The notes below the pieces were generated by a model. It searched no databases, was not told the origin of the DNA, and saw only the letters and a list, made by a program, of their open reading frames with translations. A DNA stretch of 64,000 bases, taken from positions 124,001-188,000 of the forward strand of contig JAGCXQ010000005.1 in NCBI GenBank assembly GCA_017961235.1, read 5' to 3'. Each line of letters starts with the position of its first letter. Position 1 is the stretch's first letter. The DNA comes from Clostridiales bacterium. GTDB taxonomy: Bacteria; Bacillota; Clostridia; Saccharofermentanales; Saccharofermentanaceae. Positions 52,609 through 61,766 of the stretch are shown here, piece after piece. The translations under genes were made by a program, and so were the position numbers.

Positions 52609-55374
52609 ATGTCTGAAGCAAAACGATTACTTCTGGTTGACGGAAACAGTATTATCAACCGTTCCTACTATGCAACGGCCGGCAGGAATAATCTGACGGC
52701 ACCGGATGGTACTCCTACAGGCGCGGTCAATATCTATCTCAATACGCTTTCGAAGTATATGGATGAGGTCGATCCGACGCATACCTGTACTCTTTTCGAT
52801 CTCAAGGCGCCGACTTTCCGCCATAAGGCCTATGACGGTTATAAGGGCACCCGTAAAGGAATGCCCGATGACCTTGCTGCGCAGATGCCGGTCCTGAAAG
52901 AAGTGCTCGATTCGATGGGTTTTCCCCGCTATGAACATGAGGGTCTGGAAGCAGACGACCTGATCGGCACGCTGAAGACCATGGCGGTGGCAGATGGCTT
53001 TGAAGTATATATTCTCAGCGGCGATAAGGATGATTTCCAGCTGATCGACGAGAAGACGAAGGTCATCATGCCGGTCACCAAGAAAGATGGCAGTGGCACC
53101 GATTATTACGATGAAGCGCTTTTCACGGAGAGATATGGTATCCCGGTAGCTGATTTTGTTACGGCAAAAGCACTGATGGGCGATAGTTCCGATAATATTC
53201 CGGGAGTAAAGGGTATCGGTGAAAAAGGTGCGATGGACCTTGTCAGAAAGTATGGTTCTCTCGATTCCCTCTATGAACATCTGGACGAGCTTAGCCCGAA
53301 ACTCCGGGAAAAACTCGAAACCGATAAAGATAACGCGTATATGTCTCTGATGCTAAGTAAGATCGTTACGGATGCCGAGATCGGTATCTCTCTTTCGGAT
53401 CTTGTCAGAAAGCCGCTGGATATGGCTTCTGCCGCCGCATGCTTCTACAAATACGGGTTCCGTTCCCAGATGAAGAAGTGGAATATTGATGAATCCGCGA
53501 TCGAGACCAGTGCTCCGGTGAAAGAGGAGTCGGAGGAAGAGAAGTCTTACCCAAAGCTTTCCGGTAAGAAACCGGAGATCATTCTGGATATGGATCCTGA
53601 AAAAGCACTGTCAGCGATACTTCCTCTTATAAATTCTGACAATCCTGTAGCGATCGACCTTGATAGCAGTAAGACTACTGTCTTCGGACTTTCTGTGAAC
53701 GCGGATCAGGTATATATCTGGTCGGATGCATCCGTGATCGAGAAGATCCTGACATCTCTTTCAGAGGTGGCCGGTCATAGCAGAGAAGATGCGCCTGTCG
53801 TATATAGCGCAAAGAAGCACTTTAAAGCTCTTGAGACCGGCCTTCCTTTCGAGCAGGTCTTTGATATCGAGATCGCCGGTTATGTACTGAATCAGATCGA
53901 AGGTGCGGAGCCTTCTTTTGAGATGCTCATTGAGCATGGAAGTTCCCGTCCGTTCCCGATCCTCGAGGGGTATGGGGACGATAAGAAGGACGGAAAAAAG
54001 GCATCCCGGCAGCAGGATCTTTTCGCGCTGATCGACGGCTCTGCAGTGAAAGAGAATGTCAGCGAGGAGGATGTCCTCGATTTTGCATACCGCATCCTTC
54101 TTACCAGATGGGTCTCCTATTATCAGAAAGCGCTGATCCGTAATCAGGATATCGAAAAACTGATCTACGAGATCGAGATGCCGCTCGTTATGGTCCTTGA
54201 CCGCATGGAAAGACGTGGTGTTCTGGTCGATGTAAATGTTATCGACGAGCTTCATAAGGAGTTTGACTCGAAGGTAAAAGCACTGGAGCAGGAGATCTAT
54301 GATCTCGCAGGAGAAGAGTTCACGATCCTTTCGCCAAAGCAGCTCGGAAAAGTGCTTTTTGAGAAGCTCGGGCTTCCTTCCGGAAAGAAACTTGCCAGCG
54401 GAGGATACTCGACCAATTCCGAAGAACTGGAAAGACTTGCCGATAAGCATCCGATCATTAACAAGATCCTGGAATTCCGCCAGATCCAGAAACTGGATTC
54501 GACATTCGTTATGGGCCTGAAGAAAAGTATTTCCGAGAAGGACGGCCGCGTGCATACGACCTTCAGTCAGGCGATGACGAATACAGGCAGACTCTCGTCT
54601 TCAGATCCGAACCTGCAGAACATCCCGATCCGTACGGAGCTGGGATCGCTGATCCGAAAGACGTTTGTGGCGAAGGAAGGATATGTCCTGATCGATGCGG
54701 ACTACTCGCAGATCGAGCTTCGTCTTCTTGCGGCGATCGCACATGATGAGGAGATGATATCGGCTTTCTTAGAGGGAAGAGATATCCACACGAAGACAGC
54801 ATGCGGTATTTTCGGCGTGCCGCCGGAGATGATCGATGCAGGAATGCGTTCTGCCGCCAAGAGAGTAAACTTCAGTATTGTTTACGGAGTAAGTGACTAC
54901 GGCCTTTCGCAGGATCTCGGTATCAGCGTCTATGAGGCACACCGTTATATCGAAGAATATTACCGTCAGTTCCCGACGATCAAGCCATGTCTGGAAGGAT
55001 TTAAGAAAGAAGGCCATGAAAAGGGCTACGTATCGACTCTTTTCGGACGCCGAAGGATCCTGAAGGAACTGACATCCGCCAATCACAATATCCGTAGTTT
55101 CGGAGAGCGTGCGGCGATGAATACGCCGATCCAGGGAACAGCTGCAGATATCATCAAACTGGCGATGAACCGTGCGTCTCGGGCACTCTCAGAGAAGAAC
55201 CTCGATGCTTACCTGATCCTTCAGGTACACGATGAACTGATCGTCGAGGCCAGGGAGGATATTGCAGAGGAGGCGGCAAAGGTACTCTCGGAAGCGATGG
55301 AGAATGTCGTTTCACTGGATGTGCCACTCGTTGCAGAGGCACAGATCGGCAAAACATGGGCGGAAGCTCATTAA
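52609..55374 (+). CDS. polA: DNA polymerase I
   Basis: Repair and Okazaki-fragment polymerase, 921 residues. N-terminal 5'-3' nuclease (LLVDGNSIINRSYY, GLEADDLIGTL, GDKDDFQL). The 3'-5' exonuclease region is degenerate: motif I reads VAIDLDSS, lacking the DxE metal pair, so proofreading is probably absent, as in Bacillus Pol I. The polymerase domain is intact: DADYSQIELRLLA (motif A), RSAAKRVNFSIVYG (motif B, with Ser where Gly is usual after Phe) and LQVHDELIVE (motif C). coaE follows, the usual polA-coaE order. Confidence 0.95.
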   Translation: MSEAKRLLLVDGNSIINRSYYATAGRNNLTAPDGTPTGAVNIYLNTLSKYMDEVDPTHTCTLFDLKAPTFRHKAYDGYKGTRKGMPDDLAAQMPVLKEVLDSMGFPRYEHEGLEADDLIGTLKTMAVADGFEVYILSGDKDDFQLIDEKTKVIMPVTKKDGSGTDYYDEALFTERYGIPVADFVTAKALMGDSSDNIPGVKGIGEKGAMDLVRKYGSLDSLYEHLDELSPKLREKLETDKDNAYMSLMLSKIVTDAEIGISLSDLVRKPLDMASAAACFYKYGFRSQMKKWNIDESAIETSAPVKEESEEEKSYPKLSGKKPEIILDMDPEKALSAILPLINSDNPVAIDLDSSKTTVFGLSVNADQVYIWSDASVIEKILTSLSEVAGHSREDAPVVYSAKKHFKALETGLPFEQVFDIEIAGYVLNQIEGAEPSFEMLIEHGSSRPFPILEGYGDDKKDGKKASRQQDLFALIDGSAVKENVSEEDVLDFAYRILLTRWVSYYQKALIRNQDIEKLIYEIEMPLVMVLDRMERRGVLVDVNVIDELHKEFDSKVKALEQEIYDLAGEEFTILSPKQLGKVLFEKLGLPSGKKLASGGYSTNSEELERLADKHPIINKILEFRQIQKLDSTFVMGLKKSISEKDGRVHTTFSQAMTNTGRLSSSDPNLQNIPIRTELGSLIRKTFVAKEGYVLIDADYSQIELRLLAAIAHDEEMISAFLEGRDIHTKTACGIFGVPPEMIDAGMRSAAKRVNFSIVYGVSDYGLSQDLGISVYEAHRYIEEYYRQFPTIKPCLEGFKKEGHEKGYVSTLFGRRRILKELTSANHNIRSFGERAAMNTPIQGTAADIIKLAMNRASRALSEKNLDAYLILQVHDELIVEAREDIAEEAAKVLSEAMENVVSLDVPLVAEAQIGKTWAEAH

Positions 55375-55390
55375 AGTTGGAGGCTAGAAG

Positions 55391-55999
55391 ATGTTCGTTC
55401 TTGGAGTAACAGGTGGTATCGGATCCGGCAAAAGCACTGTTTCCGGATATTTCCGTGATCGTGGCGTACAGGTGCTCGATGCGGATGAGATCTCCCGTCA
55501 GGTGACTGATGTGGGAGGTGTCGCACTTCCTGAGATCGCCGAGCTTCTGGGTGCCCGTGCGATTACCGCAAATGGTGCTCTGAATAGAAAATATGTTGCG
55601 TCACTGGTGTTTTCCGAGAAGAATAAACTGGATAAGCTTTCTTCGATCATACATCACTATGTTCTGACGACGATCGCCGAGGAAATTGCAAAAGCGGCGG
55701 AAAAGAAAGTCAAGCTGATCGTTCTTGATGTGCCGATCCCGGTCAAGCACGGATTTGTCGATGTATGTAATCAGATCTGGGTCGTCAGTGCCAGTGATCC
55801 GGTAAGACTGGACCGTCTGGAAGCCCGCGGTATGGATCGTGATGACGCCAAGAAACGCATGCTTATGCAGATGACCCGGGAGGAATATGAGGAACTCGGG
55901 GATGTTGTGCTGGTAAATGACGGTACACTTGAGGAGCTTTATGAGCAGATCGAGCGTGCGGTAAAAGAAGAACTGAATGAGCGGGGAATCCGAGTATGA
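55391..55999 (+). CDS. coaE: Dephospho-CoA kinase
   Basis: Last step of coenzyme A synthesis. Walker A GGIGSGKST at residues 8-16, and LDVPIPVKHG in the middle. Length 202 is standard. It starts 16 bases after polA. Its last bases overlap the next gene by ATGA. Confidence 0.96.
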   Translation: MFVLGVTGGIGSGKSTVSGYFRDRGVQVLDADEISRQVTDVGGVALPEIAELLGARAITANGALNRKYVASLVFSEKNKLDKLSSIIHHYVLTTIAEEIAKAAEKKVKLIVLDVPIPVKHGFVDVCNQIWVVSASDPVRLDRLEARGMDRDDAKKRMLMQMTREEYEELGDVVLVNDGTLEELYEQIERAVKEELNERGIRV

Positions 56000-56310
56000 C
56001 ACCTGCGATCATTCTCTCATCAATATTTGTAGTACTATCGCTGATTATTTCAATTCTTTGTTTCACATATCTTAAGAAAAAGAGTTATTCGAAGTATGTC
56101 GGTGCGTCTGCGCTCGTATATGCTTCGGCATGCATTTTTATTCTTTTACTGGCAGTGTTTAAGAAAGATCTTCCGATCCTTTTCTTTATTCTCGCGGATG
56201 TGCTTTCCGGCGGCGTCTTTGCAGTGACGACACTTGTGATGGTCCTGCTTAGTACGAAGATCATGTCACCGCCGGGAAAAACGGAGGAGCGTTCTGAAAA
56301 GGATGGATGA
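55996..56310 (+). CDS. Small membrane protein of unknown function
   Basis: 104 residues with three hydrophobic segments (about 4-25, 38-55, 60-90) and a charged tail KTEERSEKDG. It overlaps coaE by four bases (ATGA), so translation is coupled, and precedes an ABC exporter gene by 19 bases; it could work with the exporter (inference). Family not recognised. Confidence 0.7.
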   Translation: MTPAIILSSIFVVLSLIISILCFTYLKKKSYSKYVGASALVYASACIFILLLAVFKKDLPILFFILADVLSGGVFAVTTLVMVLLSTKIMSPPGKTEERSEKDG

Positions 56311-56329
56311 CAATTAGGGAGGTGGCCTT

Positions 56330-58231
56330 ATGGGAATGGGTGGTCCGGGTTCCATGAGAATGGGACCGAGAGGTTTTCTGACGGAGGAAGAGAAGAAGAA
56401 TAAGCCCAAGGTGGATAAAAAACTTCTTCGCCGAATCGCATCTTATATGAAACCTTATAAGCTTCAGTTCGCACTCGTGTTCCTGGCGATCCTCCTTTCG
56501 GCGGTTATCGGTCTTTTCCCTTCGATCATTACCGGAAGGATCGTGGATAAGGCACTCCTTGGCGATGATATGGGGCTTCTGATCAAGCTCCTGCTTCTGG
56601 CATTTGCCGCACTTACGGCTTCACAGGTGATCAGCGTTCTTGAGAGCTACATCAATGCATGGATCTCCCAGCGGATCATTTTCGATATGAAAAATGAGAT
56701 GTACCGGCACCTTCAGTGGATGCCGCACAGCTTCTTTACGACGGAGAAACAGGGCGATATCATCACCCGTATGAATACAGACATTTCAGGCGTCAGCTCG
56801 GTGATCTCCAATACACTTTCCAGCTGCGTGAATAATCTGGCGACCGTAATTACTACTCTGGTTGCACTCTTTACGCTGAGTATCCCGCTGGCGCTTGTCG
56901 GTATCATGATCATTCCGCTTCTGATCATACCGACACGAAATGTCGGACAGCAGCGCTATAAGATGCTTACCAAGACACAGGAAAAGAACGATGAACTGAA
57001 TCAGGTCATCAATGAGACTCTTTCTGTTTCCGGCTCCATGCTGGTCAAGCTTTTTACGAGAGAAGATAAGGAATATGAAAACTTCGTAGAGGTCAACGAG
57101 CAGGTCACGAAACTTTCCCTTAAAGAGCAGAGAAGCGGTAAGTGGTTCCGTGTCATGATGGGTATGTTTACACAGGTCGGACCGCTACTTATTTACTTTG
57201 CCGGTGGTGTCTGCCTGATCAAGAAGTACGACACAACACTGACTGTCGGTATCGTTACGGCGACAGTTGCGCTGATCAACCGCCTGTACCGACCGGTAGA
57301 ATCCCTCATGAACCTGGGAGTTGATTTTACCAGGTCGCTTGCTCTTTTTACCCGTATCTTCGATTATTTCGATCGTGAGAATCCGCTGAAGTCTCCCGAG
57401 AATGGCGTGAAGCCGGACGTTGCGAATAAGGATATCGTCTTTGATCACGTGAAGTTCTCCTATACTCCGGAAAAAGAACTTCTCCAGGATGTTACGTTTA
57501 CCGTCCCGGGCGGAAAAATGTACGCGATCGTCGGTCCTTCCGGTTCAGGTAAATCCACTGTCGTGAACTTTATCCCGCGTCTTTACGACGTGCAGGAGGG
57601 AAGTGTTACGATCAGTGGGGAAGATGTACGGAACTTTGATCTGACGTATCTTCGTCAACAGATCGGTGTCGTGACGCAGGAGACCTACCTTTTTAACGGT
57701 ACGATCAAGGAAAATCTTCTTTACGCGAAAGAAGATGCGACAGATGAGGAAATCGAGAAAGCCTGCAAAATCGCCAGTATTCACGATTTTATCGTCAATC
57801 AGCCGGATGGTTATAACACGATGGTCGGAAACCGCGGACTCAAACTCTCCGGCGGTGAAAAACAGCGTATCAGCATTGCTCGTGTCATCTTGAAAGATCC
57901 GAAGATCCTGATCCTTGATGAGGCGACCAGTGCGCTGGATTCCATTTCTGAAAATGCTATCTCGGAAGCACTGGAGATCCTGATGCAGAATAGAACTTCC
58001 ATCGTCATCGCCCACAGGCTATCAACGATCATGAAAGCAGAGAAGATCGTTGTAATTGCAGATGGCCATGTGGCTGAACTTGGAACGCATCAGGAACTTC
58101 TCGACAAGAACGGCATCTACAGAGATCTTTATGAAACGCAGTTCCGACAGGTCCTCGATATGCAGGGCGTCGAACAAAAAGAAGATCTTGAGTGGGAAGA
58201 AAAGAAGATGATCCAGAACGATGTGTACTGA
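56330..58231 (+). CDS. ABC exporter, fused permease and ATPase
   Basis: 633 residues, half-transporter of the MsbA/multidrug type that works as a dimer. Gly/Met-rich N-terminus, six membrane segments (about 40-330), then the ATPase with Walker A GPSGSGKST, signature LSGGEKQR, Walker B ILILDEATSALD and the H-loop IAHRLST. The substrate cannot be told. GGGAGGTGG precedes the ATG at 56330. Only one such gene is present, so it may be homodimeric. Confidence 0.92.
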   Translation: MGMGGPGSMRMGPRGFLTEEEKKNKPKVDKKLLRRIASYMKPYKLQFALVFLAILLSAVIGLFPSIITGRIVDKALLGDDMGLLIKLLLLAFAALTASQVISVLESYINAWISQRIIFDMKNEMYRHLQWMPHSFFTTEKQGDIITRMNTDISGVSSVISNTLSSCVNNLATVITTLVALFTLSIPLALVGIMIIPLLIIPTRNVGQQRYKMLTKTQEKNDELNQVINETLSVSGSMLVKLFTREDKEYENFVEVNEQVTKLSLKEQRSGKWFRVMMGMFTQVGPLLIYFAGGVCLIKKYDTTLTVGIVTATVALINRLYRPVESLMNLGVDFTRSLALFTRIFDYFDRENPLKSPENGVKPDVANKDIVFDHVKFSYTPEKELLQDVTFTVPGGKMYAIVGPSGSGKSTVVNFIPRLYDVQEGSVTISGEDVRNFDLTYLRQQIGVVTQETYLFNGTIKENLLYAKEDATDEEIEKACKIASIHDFIVNQPDGYNTMVGNRGLKLSGGEKQRISIARVILKDPKILILDEATSALDSISENAISEALEILMQNRTSIVIAHRLSTIMKAEKIVVIADGHVAELGTHQELLDKNGIYRDLYETQFRQVLDMQGVEQKEDLEWEEKKMIQNDVY

Positions 58232-58297
58232 TACGATCAAGAATATGGTCTTTTCGGTAAGAAAAAACTAAGAAGAATATTCTCTGTTTGAAATAAA

Positions 58298-58312
58298 AAA
58301 GGCGCCTTTGCC
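58298..58312 (-). terminator. Possible weak terminator of the zinc-ribbon gene
   Basis: On the minus strand GGGGC-AAAG-GCGCC is an imperfect short stem followed by TTTTTTATTT. AAAGGCGCCTTT (58298-58309) is also a perfect palindrome. Confidence 0.35.
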
Positions 58313-58317
58313 CCTCT

Positions 58318-59601
58318 TTATTTTTTATCGCCCTGTCTGTCCTGGGCGAACTTATATACCTGCGGTTTTGTGGTCAGAGAATGCCGGTTCGTGACCTGGA
58401 TCAGTTTCCCGAAACCGACACCGAGCGAGATCAGAGGGATGCCTATGAGGAAAAGGAGCACCCCTATAAAGGTCTGCAGATCTCCCTCTTTACCTCCGGC
58501 AAGGACATCGAAGTCAAACATGTAGTCAAGCGCTCCGCCCGCGAAAAAGAGGACGGTGACCATCGCAGTGATTACTGCAAATAGTGAGACAAACAATCCC
58601 ACAAAAAGTTTCTTGTTGATCGGCGGCATCCCGACAACTTCGCCGGTCTGTCCGTTCACCAGGAATGTGTGCGGCTGGTTCTCATAGCGGACCGTGATGA
58701 ACCATACCGGAAGAAGTGCATAAGACGTTTTCTCGAGCTGGATCTGCGCGCAGCTCGTAATCTCTTCCGAAAGACGGATGTTGATATGAGCTGCCTTAAG
58801 GGCTTTATCCAGTTTGGAAACATCATCCTCGCCGAAAGCCTCCCATAGCCTCTCGTTAAATTTCTTCTGGATCCGCTTCTCCGCGGCATACTCGGTCACC
58901 GTTTCTTCGACATTTGCGGCGTTCGAATAAAACCCCATAAGATAGGATGTATTAAACTCCTCTTTGGAAGAAAGATAGAAAGGTTCCAGAAGCTCTGCCG
59001 TCTCGCGCGGAATAATCGAGCAGGAAATAGCCGGATGATCCTCGATCTCGCACTCGCCGATCATAGTAATATCCGGCGCCTCTGAACCGCCTTTCCTGGT
59101 CTGGACATCTTTCCATGTTCCGGAGTAAAGATCCGCAGGAAGATATATCCCCCGGACACAATCCGGATCCAGTTTCCGAAAAGCACGCGGCACGAAGAAA
59201 CCTTTCGTCATGTGCTTCTTAAATTCCTCGATCGCCTGTTCTTTGGTGATCATGAAAGGGACAATATAGTCCGGTTTTTTCGTCTTGGAGATACGGCTGA
59301 AAGCCACGGCTGTAGAACTGCAGTAAACACACTTCGTGGATATCTCCGTTTCGGCGACGATCACCTCACCGCCGCACTGGCTGCACTTAAAAATATAACT
59401 GTCGAAATACGCCCCTCCGTAATGGACTTTCTTATAGTCTTTGTAGGATAGTTTTTTCGAAGGAGTATTCTCTTCCGTGACTTCTTCCTCATCTTCAAAA
59501 GAAGCCGGCTCATAAAGATTTCCGCACACCTCACAGACGAGAGTATCACTTCCCGGATCGTATTCCAAAGCAGCACCGCAACTCGGACAATTCCTAGCCA
59601 T
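58318..59601 (-). CDS. Zinc-ribbon protein with C-terminal membrane segments
   Basis: 427 residues. Two zinc ribbons: CPSC with CEVC (residues 5-30) and CSQC with CVYC (about 75-98), joined by an acidic linker. A central soluble domain of about 200 residues follows, then two hydrophobic segments near residues 335-360 and 380-405. This layout is seen in clostridial proteins of unknown function annotated as zinc-ribbon or TFIIB-type; no enzyme motif is visible. It follows a small membrane protein gene by 11 bases, so the two form an operon. Confidence 0.82.
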   Translation of the reverse strand: MARNCPSCGAALEYDPGSDTLVCEVCGNLYEPASFEDEEEVTEENTPSKKLSYKDYKKVHYGGAYFDSYIFKCSQCGGEVIVAETEISTKCVYCSSTAVAFSRISKTKKPDYIVPFMITKEQAIEEFKKHMTKGFFVPRAFRKLDPDCVRGIYLPADLYSGTWKDVQTRKGGSEAPDITMIGECEIEDHPAISCSIIPRETAELLEPFYLSSKEEFNTSYLMGFYSNAANVEETVTEYAAEKRIQKKFNERLWEAFGEDDVSKLDKALKAAHINIRLSEEITSCAQIQLEKTSYALLPVWFITVRYENQPHTFLVNGQTGEVVGMPPINKKLFVGLFVSLFAVITAMVTVLFFAGGALDYMFDFDVLAGGKEGDLQTFIGVLLFLIGIPLISLGVGFGKLIQVTNRHSLTTKPQVYKFAQDRQGDKK

Positions 59602-59612
59602 CTGACCGTCTC

Positions 59613-59771
59613 CTATCTTCTTCTCTCAGAGGAGACGATGTTCATATGACGGATGCTCGGACAATCGTCACTCGTCTCGCCATGGTCATTGGACTTTTTT
59701 AGAAGCGATGCGCAGATTGCAAGACATATTCCGAATATGGTAAGAATCACGCTGATAAGAACAAAGATCAT
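59613..59771 (-). CDS. Small single-pass membrane protein
   Basis: 52 residues: one hydrophobic helix (about 2-25), then a polar tail ending in SSERRR. The ATG at 59771 has GGAG about six bases upstream on the minus strand; the frame is open a little further. The position directly ahead of the zinc-ribbon gene suggests a partner or an N-terminal membrane anchor. Function unknown. Confidence 0.6.
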   Translation of the reverse strand: MIFVLISVILTIFGICLAICASLLKKSNDHGETSDDCPSIRHMNIVSSERRR

Positions 59772-59810
59772 ATGCACTCCTATTCCCGATAAAACAACCC
59801 CTACTTCGTC

Positions 59811-59816
59811 ATTATA
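59811..59816 (-). promoter_or_regulatory. -10 box of the small protein/zinc-ribbon operon
   Basis: TATAAT on the minus strand. The expected -35 position falls at about 59834-59839, within the truncated transposase gene, and has no TTGACA-like sequence. Confidence 0.45.
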
Positions 59817-59818
59817 CA

Positions 59819-60442
59819 ATGAAGCTTTATCGGAAGTCTACTTGTGCTTTATGCCAGTTCGGAAAATGCTCTAAGGAAAAATACCATTCTTATCGGGGTG
59901 AGGTTGGGAAGATTGCTGACAACTTAATCAATAGAGACTTTTCAGCAACCGCGCCGTTGCAAAAATGGACTACTGATATATCTCAATTTAACTTGCCATG
60001 GGGTAAATGTTATCTGTCGCCTATTCTGGACATGTACACAAACGAGATTGTTGCCTACGATTTATCTTTACATCCAACCTTGAATCAAGTCACTCGTATG
60101 CTAAAGAAAGCCTTTAGGCGTTTCCCTAATATACATGGTCTGATCTTACATTCGGATCAGGGATGGCAATATCAGCATGCATCCTACAGACAGTTGCTTA
60201 AGGAAAAGGAAATCGAGCAATCTATGTCTCGAAAAGGCAATTGTTACGACAACAGCATTATGGAAACTTTCTTCGGGAGATTAAAAAACGAGATGTTCTA
60301 CGGTAATGAGAAAACGTTTGCATCGTTCCAGGACTTTAAGAAAGCTATAGATAAATATATAGACTATTACAACAACAGAAGAATTCAAGCCAAAACAAGA
60401 TGGATGCCTCCTGCTGTTTACAGGAAGACATCCATCTGTTAA
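59819..60442 (+). pseudogene. Truncated IS3-family transposase (OrfB)
   Basis: 207 residues of DDE transposase: TTDISQF (first Asp), LILHSDQGWQYQH (second Asp) and MSRKGNCYDNSIMETFFGRLKNE (Glu), with the usual IHYYNNKRI-like end. Normal OrfB proteins are about 270-290 residues; here the N-terminal HTH_21 domain and OrfA are missing, and no left inverted repeat is seen. KYHSYRGEVGK just before the catalytic core is typical of the IS150-like branch. The element cannot move by itself. The boundary at the left lies at or near 59820. Confidence 0.85.
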
Positions 60443-60443
60443 A

Positions 60444-60488
60444 ACAAATTCATTAATCTATGTGTCCAGTTTCCTGGGTACATATCAT
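60444..60488 (+). mobile_element. Right end of the IS3-family element
   Basis: The stretch from the OrfB stop to 60488 has TGTGTCCAGTTTCCTGGGTA followed by CATATCA, the form expected for the right terminal inverted repeat of an IS3-family element. The matching left end is not in the window. Confidence 0.55.
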
Positions 60489-60522
60489 GAGTAGGCGCCT
60501 TTTGTTTTGATCAGATTTGATT

Positions 60523-61614
60523 TTATACGTTGAAGCGGAAGAGAACGACATCTCCGTCTTTCATGACGTATTCCTTACCTTCGGATCTTACCAGCCCCTT
60601 TTCTTTTGCAGCAGTATAAGTTCCGCATGCCATCAGGTCGTCAAATGCAACAACTTCGGCACGGATGAAGCCTCTTTCAAAGTCGGAGTGGATCTTGCCG
60701 GCAGCCTGAGGTGCTTTTGTTCCGTTCTTGATCGTCCAGGCGCGGACTTCCTGCGGTCCAGCTGTCAGGTAGGAGATAAGGCCGAGAAGTTTATAACTGG
60801 CCTGGATCATCTTATCAAGACCGGACTGGGAAAGACCGAGTTCTTCGAGGAACATGGCCTTTTCTTCAGGATCGAGCATCGCGATTTCTTCTTCGATCTT
60901 CGCAGAGATAACGACACACTCTTCTCCAGAACGTGCGGCGATCTCCTGAACGGTCTTCACATAATCGATATCCGGGTTGGAAATGTCGCTTTCTGCGATA
61001 TTTGCCACATAGAGAACAGGCTTTAATGTGAGAAGTGCAAGATCTTTCAGGAATTCCGACTCTTCTTCATCGAAAGAAAGAGATCTTGCCGGCTTTTCCT
61101 GCTCGAGAACAGCCGCGATCTTCTCGTAGCAGTCCAGTTCTGCCTGGAATTTCTTGTCTCCGCCTTTCATCATCTTTCTGACTTTGTCCAGACGGCGCTC
61201 CATATATTCCATATCAGAAAGGATCAGTTCCAGTTCGATCGTCTCGATATCACGCTTCGGATCTGCGCCGCCATCAACATGAACGACATTAGAGTCATCG
61301 AAGCAGCGCACTACATGAACGATCGCATCGACTTCACGGATGTTCGCAAGGAACTTGTTTCCAAGACCTTCACCTTTGCTGGCGCCACGGACAAGACCGG
61401 CAATATCCACGAACTCGATAACCGCAGGAGTATATTTCTCCGGATTATACATCTTTGCGAGCTCATCCAGACGGCTGTCCGGAACAGATACTACACCGAC
61501 ATTCGGCTCAATGGTGCAGAAAGGATAGTTTGCGGATTCAGCGCCCGCTTTCGTGATTGCGTTAAAAAGTGTGCTTTTGCCAACATTCGGAAGACCGACG
61601 ATACCCAGTTTCAT
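60523..61614 (-). CDS. ychF: Redox-regulated ATPase YchF (OLA1 family)
   Basis: Obg-like P-loop NTPase that prefers ATP and binds ribosomes; linked to stress response. Walker A GLPNVGKSTLFN at residues 6-17, DIAGLVRGASKGEGLGNKFL (G3), NIAESD in place of NKxD, and the C-terminal TGS domain with AWTIKNGTKAPQAAGKIHSDFERGFIRAEV. Length 363 is exact for the family. Divergent from the comM-like gene. Confidence 0.97.
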   Translation of the reverse strand: MKLGIVGLPNVGKSTLFNAITKAGAESANYPFCTIEPNVGVVSVPDSRLDELAKMYNPEKYTPAVIEFVDIAGLVRGASKGEGLGNKFLANIREVDAIVHVVRCFDDSNVVHVDGGADPKRDIETIELELILSDMEYMERRLDKVRKMMKGGDKKFQAELDCYEKIAAVLEQEKPARSLSFDEEESEFLKDLALLTLKPVLYVANIAESDISNPDIDYVKTVQEIAARSGEECVVISAKIEEEIAMLDPEEKAMFLEELGLSQSGLDKMIQASYKLLGLISYLTAGPQEVRAWTIKNGTKAPQAAGKIHSDFERGFIRAEVVAFDDLMACGTYTAAKEKGLVRSEGKEYVMKDGDVVLFRFNV

Positions 61615-61659
61615 GAAATGACCTCATTTCTGTTCGTGTTTTTATACTAACAAGGCAAT

Positions 61660-61668
61660 ATTATAGCA
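61660..61668 (-). promoter_or_regulatory. Extended -10 promoter of ychF
   Basis: On the minus strand TGCTATAAT, TATAAT at 61660-61665, about 45 bases before the ychF start codon. Confidence 0.55.
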
Positions 61669-61766
61669 CATTTCGTGCTTTTGTCGTGTTTTGTCGAAAA
61701 AAACGCGAGATATACCATCGGCAAAAGCGTAAAATAGCGTAAATCATCAAAAAGGGAGGTATGAAT

